In this document: piece by piece, positions 27,215 through 36,452 of the stretch
Layout of the letters: each line of letters opens with the position of its first letter
Numbering within the stretch: position 1 is the stretch's first letter
NCBI GenBank assembly: GCA_947497905.1
Contig: CANMIH010000006.1
Span: 1-64,000 of the forward strand
DNA from: an uncultured Pelagimonas sp.
Lineage (GTDB): Bacteria > Pseudomonadota > Alphaproteobacteria > Rhodobacterales > Rhodobacteraceae
Direction: 5' to 3'
Length of the DNA: 64,000 nt
Made by a program: the position numbers and the translations under genes
The notes under the pieces: model-generated
What the model was told of the DNA's origin: nothing
The model's database searches: none
The model's input: the letters and a program-made list of their open reading frames with translations, nothing else

Positions 27215-28186
27215 TTAGTCCAGCGTCGCCAAGGCGCGTTCGAAGATGACGGTGTCGACATTGCCGCCTGAGATGGTGCAGATCACGGTGTCGGTGTTGA
27301 ATTCATCTGGATGAAACAGCGCGGCCGCAAGGGCCACCGCACCGCCGGGTTCGGCGACGACTTTCAGGTGGCGAAAGGCCAGACCCATGGCGCGCAGCGC
27401 CTCGTCTTCTGTCACGGCAATTCCGGGGCCACAGAGGCGTTTCAGAATCGGGAAGGTGATCTCGCCTGGCGAGGGGGTCAGGATGGCATCACACAGACCA
27501 CCGGCTTCGGCTGCATTGCGTTCACGGGTGCCGGAAGCAAGCGAGCGTTTGGTGTCGTCGAACCCTTCGGGTTCCGCCGAGCGGACGGTCATCTCTGGGG
27601 CATTGGCTTCGAGAGCCATTGCGATTCCGGAAGTCAATCCACCCCCACCGCAGCAGACCAGAACATCGGCTTTGGTCACTCCGAGTTCGGCGGCCTGTTC
27701 CGCGATTTCAAGCCCACATGTGCCTTGACCGGCGATGACCTGAGGCTCGTCATAGGGTTTGATCAGGGTCAGGCCGCGCTCTGCGGCCAGACGGTTGCCG
27801 ATCTCTTCGCGCGCTTCGGAGCCTCGGGTGTATAGCACCACTTCGCCGCCCAGAGCGCGGGTGTTGTCGATTTTCAACTGCGGGGCATCTGAGGGCATGA
27901 CAATCACAGCGGGGATGCCAAAGGCCTTGGCCGCGGCGGCAATGCCCTGCGCGTGATTGCCCGAGGAGTAGGCGATGACACCGTTTTTGCGCGTGTCTTC
28001 GGGCAGGGCGGACACCGCCGACCAGGCGCCGCGAAACTTGAAACTGCCGGTGTGCTGCAGACATTCCGCTTTGACCAGCACACGCCGCCCGGCAATGGCA
28101 TCCAGCGCAGGTGACCCCAGAAGAGGCGTGCGACGGGCGTGGCCTTTGAGGCGGTCGGCGGCGGCGGTGATCATGTCAAAGTTCAT
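27215..28186 (-). CDS. threonine/serine dehydratase-like PLP enzyme
   Basis: 323 residues, fold-type II PLP enzyme of the threonine ammonia-lyase/serine racemase group. The PLP lysine is in GSFKFRGA (near residue 55), the glycine-rich phosphate loop is CCGGGGLTSG and SSGNHAQ is present. There is no C-terminal ACT regulatory domain, so it is the catabolic, unregulated type; threonine, serine or hydroxyaspartate are possible substrates. The start MNFDMITAA at 28186 has AGGA upstream; a long N-terminal extension to 28375 is not family-like. Confidence 0.87.
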   Translation of the reverse strand: MNFDMITAAADRLKGHARRTPLLGSPALDAIAGRRVLVKAECLQHTGSFKFRGAWSAVSALPEDTRKNGVIAYSSGNHAQGIAAAAKAFGIPAVIVMPSDAPQLKIDNTRALGGEVVLYTRGSEAREEIGNRLAAERGLTLIKPYDEPQVIAGQGTCGLEIAEQAAELGVTKADVLVCCGGGGLTSGIAMALEANAPEMTVRSAEPEGFDDTKRSLASGTRERNAAEAGGLCDAILTPSPGEITFPILKRLCGPGIAVTEDEALRAMGLAFRHLKVVAEPGGAVALAAALFHPDEFNTDTVICTISGGNVDTVIFERALATLD

Positions 28187-28285
28187 CGGAGTATCCTGCT
28201 GGCAATTCTGGCACAGAGGGGCGCAGAGCCGCCGGGATGTCAAGCTGGGGTTGTGCTTTGACGGCCTACAAGGCAGCTTGGCGCC

Positions 28286-28801
28286 ATGTTGGAACGGGTG
28301 GCAGAACAAAACGGTCAAATCAGCACAGCGTGGTATTCCCCCTGTGAGACCTATCGCTATGGATTGCGGCGGCATTGGGGGGACGGCGGAGAGGTGCTGT
28401 ATGTCATGCTCAATCCGTCAACCGCGACGGAAGAACGCAACGATCCCACCATCGAACGCTGTCAGCGGCGGGCGGTGCAGATGGGATTTGGGGCCATGCG
28501 GATCGCCAATCTCTTTGCCTTCCGCGCCACCAAACCCGAAGATCTAAAGCGTGCGGAAGATCCCGAAGGGCCTGAAAATGCCGCACTGTTGCAGCGGTGG
28601 TCGGGCCGCGCCGATATGACCATCGCAGGATGGGGAACGCATGGCGCGCTTCTGGGGCAGGCGGGCCGGGTGGCGCCGATCCTTGAAGGGGACGTGCGCC
28701 ATCTTGGGTTGACCAAAGCCGGGCACCCGCGCCATCCGCTTTATGTGTCTTATGCCACGGCCCTCGCCGTTTGGCCCAAAGAGGTGCGCTATGCAGGATG
28801 A
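28286..28801 (+). CDS. DUF1643 domain protein
   Basis: 171 residues covering a complete DUF1643 domain. Recognisable features are YRYGLRRHW, the strongly conserved LYVMLNPSTA, and TIAGWGTHG, with a closing HPRHPLYV. The function of the family is unknown; the conserved polar residues suggest a nucleotide- or nucleic-acid-binding enzyme. Overlaps the next gene by 11 bases, so the two are probably cotranslated. Confidence 0.85.
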   Translation: MLERVAEQNGQISTAWYSPCETYRYGLRRHWGDGGEVLYVMLNPSTATEERNDPTIERCQRRAVQMGFGAMRIANLFAFRATKPEDLKRAEDPEGPENAALLQRWSGRADMTIAGWGTHGALLGQAGRVAPILEGDVRHLGLTKAGHPRHPLYVSYATALAVWPKEVRYAG

Positions 28802-29093
28802 AGACCACGCCGAGGTCGATGCGACACAGGTGGCGTTGCAACGCCTGACGGATGAGGTTGGCCGCCTGAACAACCATCGATTTGTTCGTGTGCACAATTC
28901 GATCCTGCGCTTGATGGGCTATCAGTTTCTGCGGGGGCTGGCCTTTGGGCTTGGCTCGGCGATTGGGGCGACCGCGTTGGTGTCGATCATCGTCTTGCTT
29001 CTGAGTCAGATCGAATTTGTTCCGATCATTGGCGATCTTGCCACACGGGTGATCGACGAAATCGGCATTTCGCCTTCAGAAGGCACCCGTTAA
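28791..29093 (+). CDS. DUF5665-like small membrane protein
   Basis: 100 residues. A polar N-terminal part with a short helix (LQRLTDEVGRLNNHRFVRVH) is followed by two close hydrophobic stretches (FLRGLAFGLGSAIGATALVS and IIVLLLSQ, about 45-73). This matches the DUF5665 pattern of small proteobacterial membrane proteins with unknown role. Begins inside the DUF1643 gene. Confidence 0.75.
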   Translation: MQDEDHAEVDATQVALQRLTDEVGRLNNHRFVRVHNSILRLMGYQFLRGLAFGLGSAIGATALVSIIVLLLSQIEFVPIIGDLATRVIDEIGISPSEGTR

Positions 29094-29166
29094 CTTCCTG
29101 CGACTATAGATTGTGTGAAGCTCAGGAATCTGAGAAGATCAAAGGTGAACGGTCGCGGGGCTCGAC

Positions 29167-29718
29167 ATGTATTTTCTTGCTGGACTGATGGGGATGATGG
29201 CCCTTGGCTCGGTTGCAATGGTCGCAACCATGCCGTCAGGTGCGTCTGATACAGCGGACGAGGATCAGGATCTGCAGGATCAGGAACTGGACCTCGATCT
29301 GGAGGCCAGCGCCGAACCCAGTCTGTTTGAAACTATGGGCATTCCTCAGGCGGAGAGCACAACCGTGCAAGCCTCTGCCGTGAAGAGCGGCATCGAGATG
29401 GCGGAGGCCGTTTTGTCTGAGGCCTCGCAGGATGATCTGTTGGATGACAATCCCGCCGCCCTGCCACTGGCGGATTGGGCTGTGCCGCCGATGATGGATT
29501 TCGACGAAGACGAAGAGAAAATGATGGTTGTCTATGATGACAGCCAGGCCGATGCCGACCCGGATCTCGATGTCCGGGTGTCTGACGCCAACCCTGAGGT
29601 GAGTGAAATTGTGGTGGATGGCACGGTTCTGGCGACCCTGCCTACCTCTGAGGCTCCTGCACCAGATCAGGTTGTACTTGTTGGGGAAAGTGTGGCGTCC
29701 GAAATGGAGCTTGCCTAA
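29167..29718 (+). CDS. hypothetical acidic single-pass membrane protein
   Basis: 183 residues, unrecognised. The N-terminus is one hydrophobic segment ([20 protein letters not shown]) with no obvious cleavage site, followed by a very acidic, low-complexity tail rich in Asp and Glu (for example [16 protein letters not shown]). It would expose an acidic tail from the inner membrane and could bind cations. Precedes rpsO on the same strand with its own upstream region. Roseobacter genomes often carry such short acidic membrane proteins, but I cannot name a family. Confidence 0.65.
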   Translation: MYFLAGLMGMMALGSVAMVATMPSGASDTADEDQDLQDQELDLDLEASAEPSLFETMGIPQAESTTVQASAVKSGIEMAEAVLSEASQDDLLDDNPAALPLADWAVPPMMDFDEDEEKMMVVYDDSQADADPDLDVRVSDANPEVSEIVVDGTVLATLPTSEAPAPDQVVLVGESVASEMELA

Positions 29719-29845
29719 CTCCACGCTTGGCAATTTCACCAGAATCGCGTATATGCGCGCATCCGCTGATGCGGATATCTCCATGGGCCCTGCTGGACGA
29801 CATCCCGGCTTGAGCCATAACCCTTTGATCCGAAAGGAGACCCCG

Positions 29846-30115
29846 ATGTCGATCACTGCAGAAGAAAAAACACGCCTGATGAAAGAATTCGCCACCAAAG
29901 AAGGTGACACCGGTTCGCCGGAAGTCCAGGTGGCTATCCTAACATCGCGCATTTCGACTCTGACCGAGCACTTCAAAACCCACAAGAAAGACAACCACTC
30001 GCGTCGTGGTCTTCTGAAATTGGTTGCTCAGCGCCGTAAGCTGCTGGACTACACCAAGGGCAAAGACGAAGCTCGTTACCAGGACCTGATCAAGCGTCTG
30101 GGCATCCGCCGCTAA
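29846..30115 (+). CDS. rpsO: 30S ribosomal protein S15
   Basis: 89 residues, exactly the E. coli length. The S15 signature ([32 protein letters not shown], and [12 protein letters not shown] at the end) is complete. It binds 16S rRNA helices 20-22 in the central domain. AAGGAGA precedes the ATG. As in many bacteria it lies upstream of pnp, but here two minus-strand genes and a third short one separate the two, so they are not one operon. Confidence 0.97.
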   Translation: MSITAEEKTRLMKEFATKEGDTGSPEVQVAILTSRISTLTEHFKTHKKDNHSRRGLLKLVAQRRKLLDYTKGKDEARYQDLIKRLGIRR

Positions 30116-30156
30116 GGCCGATGCCGGGTGGGTTCACCCGATGCTGACAGAGACAG

Positions 30157-30184
30157 ACGCCCGTTCCTCAGGAGCGGGCGTTTT
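30157..30184 (+). terminator. Rho-independent terminator after rpsO
   Basis: A 12-bp stem with one mismatch, ACGCCCGTTCCT/AGGAGCGGGCGT, one-base loop and TTTT. The 3' end of the convergent gene begins six bases beyond. Confidence 0.85.
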
Positions 30185-30189
30185 CCGTT

Positions 30190-31032
30190 TCAGGGTAATT
30201 GATAATGGATAAAGCGATTGTAGAGCTGCAGATAGAGGTCCTTGCCATGCATCGTGGTGAAATCCCCGGCATCCTGCGCTGAGGGCACCACCGTGCGGGA
30301 TGCGACCTGACCGCTGTCGATATCCAGCTCATAGAGATAATCCTTTTCACAGGATCCGCCGTCGATGGCGAAAACACGCGCCTCATTGAAGGCAAACCCC
30401 CGTCCTCCGGCGACGCGGTGCGGCGACACCCACATGACGCTTTGCAGGTCCGGGGCAAGGCGGATCATAACACCATAGCGGCGGGTTCCGGAACAGCGGT
30501 TTAAGGTATCCAGAGACAACAGGAGGCTGCCATCTGAGAGCTCGGCAAGGGAGGTGTCTGATGGTCGGTGGTCATCGGTGTCTCCGGCTGAGATCCCGCC
30601 GGGGCCGATCGGAAAGGTCAGTTTGATGGCCTGACCCGTTTGATAGGTGGGGGCAAAGCGGCCGACGAGCAGGTAAAGTTCGCTCCCATCCTGCCAGGTG
30701 CGGGTCAGGATGTGCGTATCGTCGGCTGTAACATAGGCCGCGACCTCGTGGCGGGATTGCCCCAGAAACGGAGGTGGATCCTGGCGGTTCAGGGTTTGGC
30801 GAAACCGGTTGTAGCCCTCATGCTCCGTGCCGACCGGGCTGCGTGGTAGGTCTTGAATGCGCGTTGCGCGAATGTCTTTCTGAGGGCCGGGGTTTTCCGT
30901 TGGGACCACATAGGCCTGAGGCAGAGAGGTGCCGGTGGCCTGAGGTTCAAAGGCTTTGAGCAGAGGGGATCTCTCTTGTGCAGCGAGAGGCGCGGCTAAA
31001 ATCAGCGCGGCGAAGAGTGAGACAATACGCAT
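30190..31032 (-). CDS. secreted protein of unknown function
   Basis: 280 residues with a clear Sec signal peptide (MRIVSLFAALILAAPLAAQ, cleaved before ERS). The mature part is rich in beta-strand-like segments (YLLVGRFAPTYQ, DGSLLLSLDTLNRC) and resembles repeat-containing periplasmic proteins, but no family was recognised. Two Cys residues in the C-terminal half (LNRCSG and GGSCEKD) may form a disulfide. The start at 31032 gives the signal peptide and has AGGA upstream; the longer frame to 31110 is not supported. Convergent with rpsO. Confidence 0.7.
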   Translation of the reverse strand: MRIVSLFAALILAAPLAAQERSPLLKAFEPQATGTSLPQAYVVPTENPGPQKDIRATRIQDLPRSPVGTEHEGYNRFRQTLNRQDPPPFLGQSRHEVAAYVTADDTHILTRTWQDGSELYLLVGRFAPTYQTGQAIKLTFPIGPGGISAGDTDDHRPSDTSLAELSDGSLLLSLDTLNRCSGTRRYGVMIRLAPDLQSVMWVSPHRVAGGRGFAFNEARVFAIDGGSCEKDYLYELDIDSGQVASRTVVPSAQDAGDFTTMHGKDLYLQLYNRFIHYQLP

Positions 31033-31128
31033 CGGGTCATCCTGTATAAAGGTGCCGGCGCGATTTGGGTGCGCCGGGGGCAGGGTGCCAGCCCCCGAAC
31101 GCCTGTTCAATTGAGGGATTCCCGACCG

Positions 31129-32376
31129 TCAGACCAAATCAGGTTCGCGGCCCAGTTTGCGGGCCACCCTGGCAACAGTCAGCCCCTGAACGATGATCGA
31201 GAAAATCACGATGACATAGGTCACCGTCAAAATAAGCGGTTTCCATTCGTTCTCAGGAAGAGACAGAGCCAGAGCAACCGAGATACCGCCTTTGATCCCC
31301 CCCCATGTCATGATCGGGATCACGCCCGGTCCAAAGGCGCGGAAGGGGCGGAGCATCAGAATTGGACAGGCCACGGCCGCGAGGCGCCCCAAAAGGGCGA
31401 GTGCGATTGAAAGCACGGCGGTGGGCAGGAGGCTCTGGTCAAGCTGGACTGCGAACACCTCAAAGCCAATAAGCAGAAACAGCACCGCGTTGAGAATTTC
31501 GTCGATCAGGATCCAGAATTTGTCGACGTATTCGCGCGTTTGCGCCGACATACCGTGTTTGGCGCCGATGTCGCCGATCAGCAATCCGGCGCAGACCGCT
31601 GCAATTGGGGCTGACACATGTAACCACAGCGCGAGTGTGTAGCCGCCAAAGGCAAGCCCAAGTGTCAGAAGAACTTCAAGCGAGTAGTCATCGATCAACC
31701 GCATGACCCGGAACACCAGCCATCCCAAGACAATCCCAAGCAGGGCACCCCCAACGGCTTCTTGCAGGAACAGTGTGATTGCCGCAGCAGCGCCGCTTTC
31801 GGCATGGCTGTCATGGGGAAAGGCCAGCCCAACAAGGACAAGGAACACGACGTAGCCAACCCCATCATTGAACAGGCTTTCGCCTGCGATCTGGGTTTCC
31901 AGCGATTTGCGCAGGTTGGCTTCTCGCAAGACGCCGAGCACAGCCACGGGATCTGTGGGGGAGATCAGGGCGCCAAACACCAGCGCGATCAGGATCGGGG
32001 CCCCGGTGAGCCAGGAAAACCCAAACCCGATGAGTGCGGTGGACAGACCAACGCCTATGGTTGCCATCAGGAGCACAGTGGGCCAGACCGCACGAAGATC
32101 GGTCAGTTTGACATGAAGCGCACCGGCGAAAAGGAGCAGGCCTAGCATGCCTTCGAGCAGAGCATCGGAAAAGTCGATTCCGAGTACCACAGTTCGGATC
32201 TGGTTTGAAATGTCCCACCCGGGCACGGCGAGATCAAAAGCCATGGTGGCAAGTGACGCCGCAAGCGCCACAACCAAAATGCCGATGGCGGATGGCAGTT
32301 TGAGAAAAAGGTGGTTGATTGCGCCAAACGCGCCAGCAAGTACGATCAACAAAGAGGCGATCTGCAAAAGGTTCAT
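31129..32376 (-). CDS. CPA1-type Na+/H+ antiporter
   Basis: 415 residues with about 12 transmembrane helices, monovalent cation:proton antiporter-1 family (NhaP-like). The ion-binding pair is visible in SPTDPVAVL and FNDGVGYV, both conserved in CPA1 transporters. It would exchange sodium or potassium for protons, useful for a marine cell. The start MNLLQIASLL at 32376 was chosen; MFGYP five codons upstream is an alternative, and a much longer open frame to 32703 is spurious because it reads through palindromes and the neighbouring small gene. Confidence 0.88.
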   Translation of the reverse strand: MNLLQIASLLIVLAGAFGAINHLFLKLPSAIGILVVALAASLATMAFDLAVPGWDISNQIRTVVLGIDFSDALLEGMLGLLLFAGALHVKLTDLRAVWPTVLLMATIGVGLSTALIGFGFSWLTGAPILIALVFGALISPTDPVAVLGVLREANLRKSLETQIAGESLFNDGVGYVVFLVLVGLAFPHDSHAESGAAAAITLFLQEAVGGALLGIVLGWLVFRVMRLIDDYSLEVLLTLGLAFGGYTLALWLHVSAPIAAVCAGLLIGDIGAKHGMSAQTREYVDKFWILIDEILNAVLFLLIGFEVFAVQLDQSLLPTAVLSIALALLGRLAAVACPILMLRPFRAFGPGVIPIMTWGGIKGGISVALALSLPENEWKPLILTVTYVIVIFSIIVQGLTVARVARKLGREPDLV

Positions 32377-32409
32377 AGGGTACCCAAACATGATTGGGGG
32401 CGCGGTGCC

Positions 32410-32465
32410 CGAATTTTCTTGAAAATTCGAATGTCCGGATATGTGCGAATTTTCAAGAAAATTCG
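32410..32465. repeat. pair of inverted 20-bp palindromes
   Basis: CGAATTTTC-TT-GAAAATTCG (32410-32429) and CGAATTTTC-AA-GAAAATTCG (32446-32465) are each perfect with 9-bp arms and are exact reverse complements of each other, 16 bases apart. They lie between the antiporter start and the end of a small minus-strand gene. Members of the same family as the elements at 2636, 11992 and 14949. Confidence 0.8.
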
Positions 32466-32470
32466 GGAAA

Positions 32471-32698
32471 TCACAGGTGGATATGTATGGGGTGTTGCGA
32501 GCATATGACCACGTATTGTCCGCCACATTCCACGAGGTGAAACCCCCGTTTTCGGACCTCGTCAAAAAGCCGGTCACGTCCGATTTGTGCGTCAACCCAA
32601 CGCGTGGACCGACGGACAACACCGCCTTTGTCGACGGCTTTGGCGGAAAACACCTGATCCAACCAATGGTTGGCATGGGCAGCACTGGGAACAAACAT
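32471..32698 (-). CDS. small conserved protein of unknown function
   Basis: 75 residues. The stretch QVFSAKAVDKGGVVRRSTRW, then EVRKRGFHLVECGGQYVVIC, matches my recollection of a roughly 70-residue protein widespread in Rhodobacteraceae, sometimes mislabelled as phosphoribosylanthranilate isomerase because it occurs near trpF. No signal peptide or membrane span; basic and compact, so nucleic-acid binding is possible. It ends just before the palindrome pair. The start at 32698 has no strong Shine-Dalgarno site. Function unknown. Confidence 0.6.
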   Translation of the reverse strand: MFVPSAAHANHWLDQVFSAKAVDKGGVVRRSTRWVDAQIGRDRLFDEVRKRGFHLVECGGQYVVICSQHPIHIHL

Positions 32699-32920
32699 GG
32701 CACGAAAATCGCACCGGTTTGGTTAAGGTTTCGTCAAGGTGGAACTATTAAATCAAGGTTTCCTTATGCGTCAATTTCGGTTATGGGGCACTTACATCTG
32801 GAACGTGGCGCGATGGCCCCCGCGCTGTGACAGAAGATGATAGGGGTCGGCGGCAATGGGGCCGCCATGCAAACGAGAGCCCCGGCAGGGGTCGGCAGCG
32901 CTCTCTATTAGGATACGATG

Positions 32921-35053
32921 ATGTTCAAAGAAACCAAGAAGACCATGCAGTGGGGCGAAGAAACGCTCACGCTGGAGACCGGCAAGGTTGCCCGTCAGGC
33001 AGATGGCACCGTGATTGCCACCCTGGGTGAAACCAGCGTCATGGCCAACGTGACCTTCGCCAAACAGCAGAAAGAAGGCCAGGACTTCTTCCCGCTGACC
33101 GTGCACTACCAGGAGAAATACTATGCTGCGGGTAAAATCCCTGGCGGTTTCTTCAAGCGTGAAGCACGCCCGACCGAAAAAGAAACACTGACTGCACGTC
33201 TGATCGACCGTCCGATCCGTCCGTTGTTTGTTCCGGGCTTCAAAAACGAAGTTCTGGTGATGTGTACCGTGTTGAGCCACGATCTGGTCAATGACCCGGA
33301 CATCGTTGCCATGATCGCAGCCTCCGCCGCTCTGACCATCTCGGGTGCACCGTTCCGCGGACCGATCGCGGGTGCACGTGTTGGCTTCGAAGAGGGCGAA
33401 TATGTTCTGAACCCGACTGTCGACGACATGGATCAGCTGCGCAACAACCCGGACCAGCGTCTGGACCTCGTTGTGGCCGGTACCAAAGATGCCGTGATGA
33501 TGGTTGAATCGGAAGCCTACGAGCTGACCGAAGAGGAAATGCTGGGCGCGGTCCTGTTTGCGCACGAGCAGATCCAGCCGGTGATCGACCTGATCATTGA
33601 TCTGGCCGAAGAAACCGCAAAAGAGCCGTTTGACTTCACACCGCCTAACTACGACGAGCTGTTCTCTGCTGTCAGCGCCGCCGGTGCAGACAAGATGAAA
33701 GCCGCCTATGCCATTTCGGACAAGCAAGAGCGCGTTGCCGCTGTTGCCGCCGCGAAGGAAGAGATCAAGGGCGCACTGAGCGAAGAGCAGCTGGAAGACG
33801 CGAACTTGGGTTCGGCGCTGAAAAAGCTGGAATCGACCGTTCTGCGTTCGGATGTTGTGAAGAACAAGCGCCGCATCGATGGCCGCGCTCTGGACCAGAT
33901 CCGTCCAATCGTTTCGGAAACCGGCCTGTTGCCGCGGACCCATGGTTCGGCTCTGTTCACCCGTGGCGAAACTCAGGGTCTGGTTGTGACCACTCTGGGC
34001 ACTGGCGACGATGAGCAGATCATCGATGCACTGCACGGCAACTACCGTTCGAACTTCCTGCTGCACTATAACTTCCCACCCTATTCGGTTGGTGAAGTGG
34101 GCCGCGTTGGCTCGCCCGGTCGTCGAGAAATTGGTCACGGTAAACTGGCATGGCGCGCGCTGCAGGCTGTTCTGCCCGCACCGACCGATTTCCCTTACAC
34201 CATCCGCGTTGTTTCAGAGATCACTGAATCGAACGGTTCGTCTTCGATGGCATCGGTCTGTGGTGGCTCGCTGTCCATGATGGACGCTGGTGTGCCTTTG
34301 AAAGCACCGGTTGCTGGCGTTGCGATGGGTCTGGTTCTGGAAGACGACGGCGACTTCGCTATCCTGTCGGACATTCTGGGCGACGAAGATCACCTGGGCG
34401 ACATGGACTTCAAAGTGGCAGGTACCGAAGCTGGTATCACTTCGCTGCAGATGGACATCAAAGTGGCCGGTATCACGCCGGACATCATGTCTCAGGCCTT
34501 GGCTCAGGCCAAAGCGGGTCGTCTGCACATCCTGAACGAGATGTCGAGCGCCATCACCGAAGCCGGCGAGTTCAGTGTCCACGCACCGCGCATCGAGACC
34601 ATGCAGATCCCAACCGACAAGATCCGTGAGGTGATCGGCTCGGGCGGTAAAGTGATCCGTGAGATCGTGGAAACCTCGGGTGCCAAAGTCGACATCAACG
34701 ACGATGGTGTGATCAAAATCGCATCGGCAAACGGTGAAGCCATTCAGAAGGCCTATGACATGATCCATTCGATCGTGGCTGAGCCGGAAGAAGGTCAGAT
34801 CTACAAAGGTAAAGTTGTGAAGATCGTCGACTTCGGCGCCTTCGTGAACTTCTTTGGCAAGCGTGACGGTCTGGTGCACGTGTCTCAGATCGAGAATCGC
34901 CGCCTGAACCACCCGTCGGATGTTCTGAAAGAAGGTCAGGACGTATTCGTTAAGCTTCTGGGCTTTGACGACCGTGGCAAAGTGCGCCTCGCGATGAAGA
35001 TGGTAGATCAGGAAACTGGCACCGAGCTCGCGAAAGAAGAAAAAGCCGACTAA
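32921..35053 (+). CDS. pnp: polyribonucleotide nucleotidyltransferase (PNPase)
   Basis: 710 residues (E. coli 711). Two RNase PH-like domains (about 1-225 and 310-540) are joined by the all-helical linker, then a KH domain with [11 protein letters not shown] near 565 and an S1 RNA-binding domain ([20 protein letters not shown]) at about 625-695. It degrades mRNA phosphorolytically and is part of the degradosome. The ATG at 32921 is seven bases after AGGA; an adjacent ATG at 32918 is only four away. A long leader (32699-32920) separates it from the small minus-strand gene and may carry autoregulation. Confidence 0.96.
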   Translation: MFKETKKTMQWGEETLTLETGKVARQADGTVIATLGETSVMANVTFAKQQKEGQDFFPLTVHYQEKYYAAGKIPGGFFKREARPTEKETLTARLIDRPIRPLFVPGFKNEVLVMCTVLSHDLVNDPDIVAMIAASAALTISGAPFRGPIAGARVGFEEGEYVLNPTVDDMDQLRNNPDQRLDLVVAGTKDAVMMVESEAYELTEEEMLGAVLFAHEQIQPVIDLIIDLAEETAKEPFDFTPPNYDELFSAVSAAGADKMKAAYAISDKQERVAAVAAAKEEIKGALSEEQLEDANLGSALKKLESTVLRSDVVKNKRRIDGRALDQIRPIVSETGLLPRTHGSALFTRGETQGLVVTTLGTGDDEQIIDALHGNYRSNFLLHYNFPPYSVGEVGRVGSPGRREIGHGKLAWRALQAVLPAPTDFPYTIRVVSEITESNGSSSMASVCGGSLSMMDAGVPLKAPVAGVAMGLVLEDDGDFAILSDILGDEDHLGDMDFKVAGTEAGITSLQMDIKVAGITPDIMSQALAQAKAGRLHILNEMSSAITEAGEFSVHAPRIETMQIPTDKIREVIGSGGKVIREIVETSGAKVDINDDGVIKIASANGEAIQKAYDMIHSIVAEPEEGQIYKGKVVKIVDFGAFVNFFGKRDGLVHVSQIENRRLNHPSDVLKEGQDVFVKLLGFDDRGKVRLAMKMVDQETGTELAKEEKAD

Positions 35054-35081
35054 GGCTAATTTTTCTCATCAGAATTCAGTC

Positions 35082-35110
35082 AGGGCGCCTTTTCGGGCGC
35101 CCTTTCTTTT
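35082..35110 (+). terminator. Rho-independent terminator after pnp
   Basis: An 8-bp stem AGGGCGCC/GGCGCCCT with a 6-base loop and a T-rich tail. Close in sequence to the hairpins at 18438 and 19821, showing that this stem type is common in the genome. Confidence 0.85.
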
Positions 35111-35233
35111 TGGAAGGGGGCATAAACCTAGGTCCAATGTCGATTGTTTTGATCCTTTTGCGCATCGTGGTTGGGGCACGGCCTTCCCACCTGTTCCTCA
35201 TCGCAACACCGCGATGTTCACAGGAGACACGAC

Positions 35234-35575
35234 ATGACCAAAGATATTCTCAAGCTGACCACCCTGACCGCCGCCATCGTATCTGTTCCGTTGCTGGCCT
35301 TTGCCGAACTCTCGGTTGGCGACCAGGTGGGCACGGATGAGGCGGCGATCCGCGCCTGGATGGAGGCGCAGGGAGCTGAAGTGACCGAAATTGAGCTGGA
35401 AGACGGTGTGATTGAGGTTGAATACACACTGGGCGGCGCTGAATATGAGGCGGAACTGGATGCTGCGACCGGAGTGGTGGCAGCCATGGAAGCCGATGAT
35501 GATGACAGCGACGACGATGACAGCGATGACGACGCTGTTGATGAGGACGACAGCGACGCGACCGACAACGGGTGA
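35234..35575 (+). CDS. secreted PepSY-like protein with acidic tail
   Basis: 113 residues: a signal peptide (MTKDILKLTTLTAAIVSVPL, then LAFA, cleaved before ELSVG), a single PepSY-like alpha/beta unit (RAWMEAQGAEVTEIELEDG, then EYEAELDAATG) and a C-terminal run of Asp/Ser (DDDDSDDDDSDDD). The tail is typical of calcium- or metal-binding low-complexity segments. PepSY proteins are periplasmic inhibitors or sensors. GGAGA precedes the ATG. Followed after 60 bases, including a hairpin, by a membrane-bound LuxR-type regulator, likely as a functional pair. Confidence 0.75.
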   Translation: MTKDILKLTTLTAAIVSVPLLAFAELSVGDQVGTDEAAIRAWMEAQGAEVTEIELEDGVIEVEYTLGGAEYEAELDAATGVVAAMEADDDDSDDDDSDDDAVDEDDSDATDNG

Positions 35576-35589
35576 CGCTTTATATATTG

Positions 35590-35615
35590 GGGCCCCTGCG
35601 ATTGTGGAGGGGCCC
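35590..35615 (+). other. intercistronic hairpin
   Basis: Perfect 8-bp stem GGGCCCCT/AGGGGCCC with a 10-base loop between the PepSY-like gene and the LuxR-type gene. It has no T run, so it is more likely an attenuator or a point of mRNA processing that lowers expression of the regulator. Confidence 0.45.
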
Positions 35616-35635
35616 ATTGAAAACGGTGAGAGCGC

Positions 35636-36148
35636 ATGATCCGGTTGCGCTCTCCCCTCGCGCTTTGGGCCCTGCTGGCGTTGCAGGTGTTCTGTACCCT
35701 GTTCTTCGTGTTTGATTCCGTGCTGGATGCCCTGGGTCTGTCCGAGGCTCCATTTGCGCGCGGAACCCAGATTTTCGAATATGCGATGACCGTCATGCTG
35801 GTGGGCAGTCTAGGATTGACGCTCTACGGTCTGCGGCAGCTCACCCAGCGTCACCAACGAATGGAACAGCAGCTCCAGGCCGCCTCTGGTGCGTTTGAGG
35901 CTGTGATGGTCAAACAGTTTGCAGAATGGCGTCTGACCCCGTCAGAGGCGGATGTAGCGCGGTTGGCCATCAAAGGGTTATCGGTGGCGGATATGGCCGC
36001 TATTCGTGGCTCTAAGGAAGGCACGATCAAGGCGCAGTCAGCTTCGGTTTATCGCAAGGCTGGTGTGTCTGGGCGGTTGCAGCTGATCAGCCTCTTTGTC
36101 GAAGATCTGATGGGCGAGCCCCTTGTGCATGGACACGGCGCGGAATGA
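35636..36148 (+). CDS. membrane-anchored LuxR-type transcription regulator
   Basis: 170 residues. Two hydrophobic helices at about 7-28 (LALWALLALQVFCTLFFVF) and 47-66 (AMTVMLVGSLGLTLYGL) are separated by a short loop of about 20 residues that would face the periplasm. A predicted coiled linker (about 67-95) leads to a GerE/LuxR helix-turn-helix at 100-158 (LTPSEADVARLAIKGLSVAD, then KEGTIKAQSASVYRKAGV). So the DNA-binding domain is tethered to the inner membrane, as in ToxR-like systems. GGTGAG precedes the ATG. No receiver domain. Confidence 0.8.
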   Translation: MIRLRSPLALWALLALQVFCTLFFVFDSVLDALGLSEAPFARGTQIFEYAMTVMLVGSLGLTLYGLRQLTQRHQRMEQQLQAASGAFEAVMVKQFAEWRLTPSEADVARLAIKGLSVADMAAIRGSKEGTIKAQSASVYRKAGVSGRLQLISLFVEDLMGEPLVHGHGAE

Positions 36149-36452
36149 GAGGGCAGGGCCAGAGGCTGGGATAAACCACAGTTGGACAGGGCGGCGTTTA
36201 AACTTCAGGTCTATTGCTTTGAGTGGGGGAACGGAGAGGTTTGAAGCAGTCCCTCGGTCAGGCGTGCCATACCCCAGAGTACGATAGCAGTGCGTTAACC
36301 ATTCCAAGCTAAGCTGTTTCTGACTGAGGGGCATACTTTTGCCGGCTGACGTTACTCACGGAATGCGCCGCATAGGGCTCTGGCTGGGGATGCCAGAGCC
36401 CGTTTCCTTTCTCCCATTCCTTTTTTCGATCTACTGCGCTAGGGCTTGGTCT
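36149..36452. other. gene-free stretch
   Basis: No gene was recognised. The plus strand holds a strong hairpin at 36375-36401. The rest is ordinary intergenic sequence; open frames on the minus strand have no ribosome site or family. Confidence 0.5.
36375..36408 (+). terminator. Rho-independent terminator-like hairpin
   Basis: Perfect 10-bp stem GGGCTCTGGC/GCCAGAGCCC with a 7-base loop followed by GTTTCCTTT. Probably ends the PepSY-LuxR transcript before the IMPACT-family gene. Confidence 0.65.

Noticed and set aside
32792-34138. 448-codon minus-strand open frame
   Set aside because: Antisense to pnp, with no plausible start or family.
35500-35560. GATGATGAC-like simple repeat, considered as a microsatellite or frame error
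   Set aside because: It stays in frame within the PepSY-like protein as an Asp/Ser tail, which is a known kind of acidic tail.
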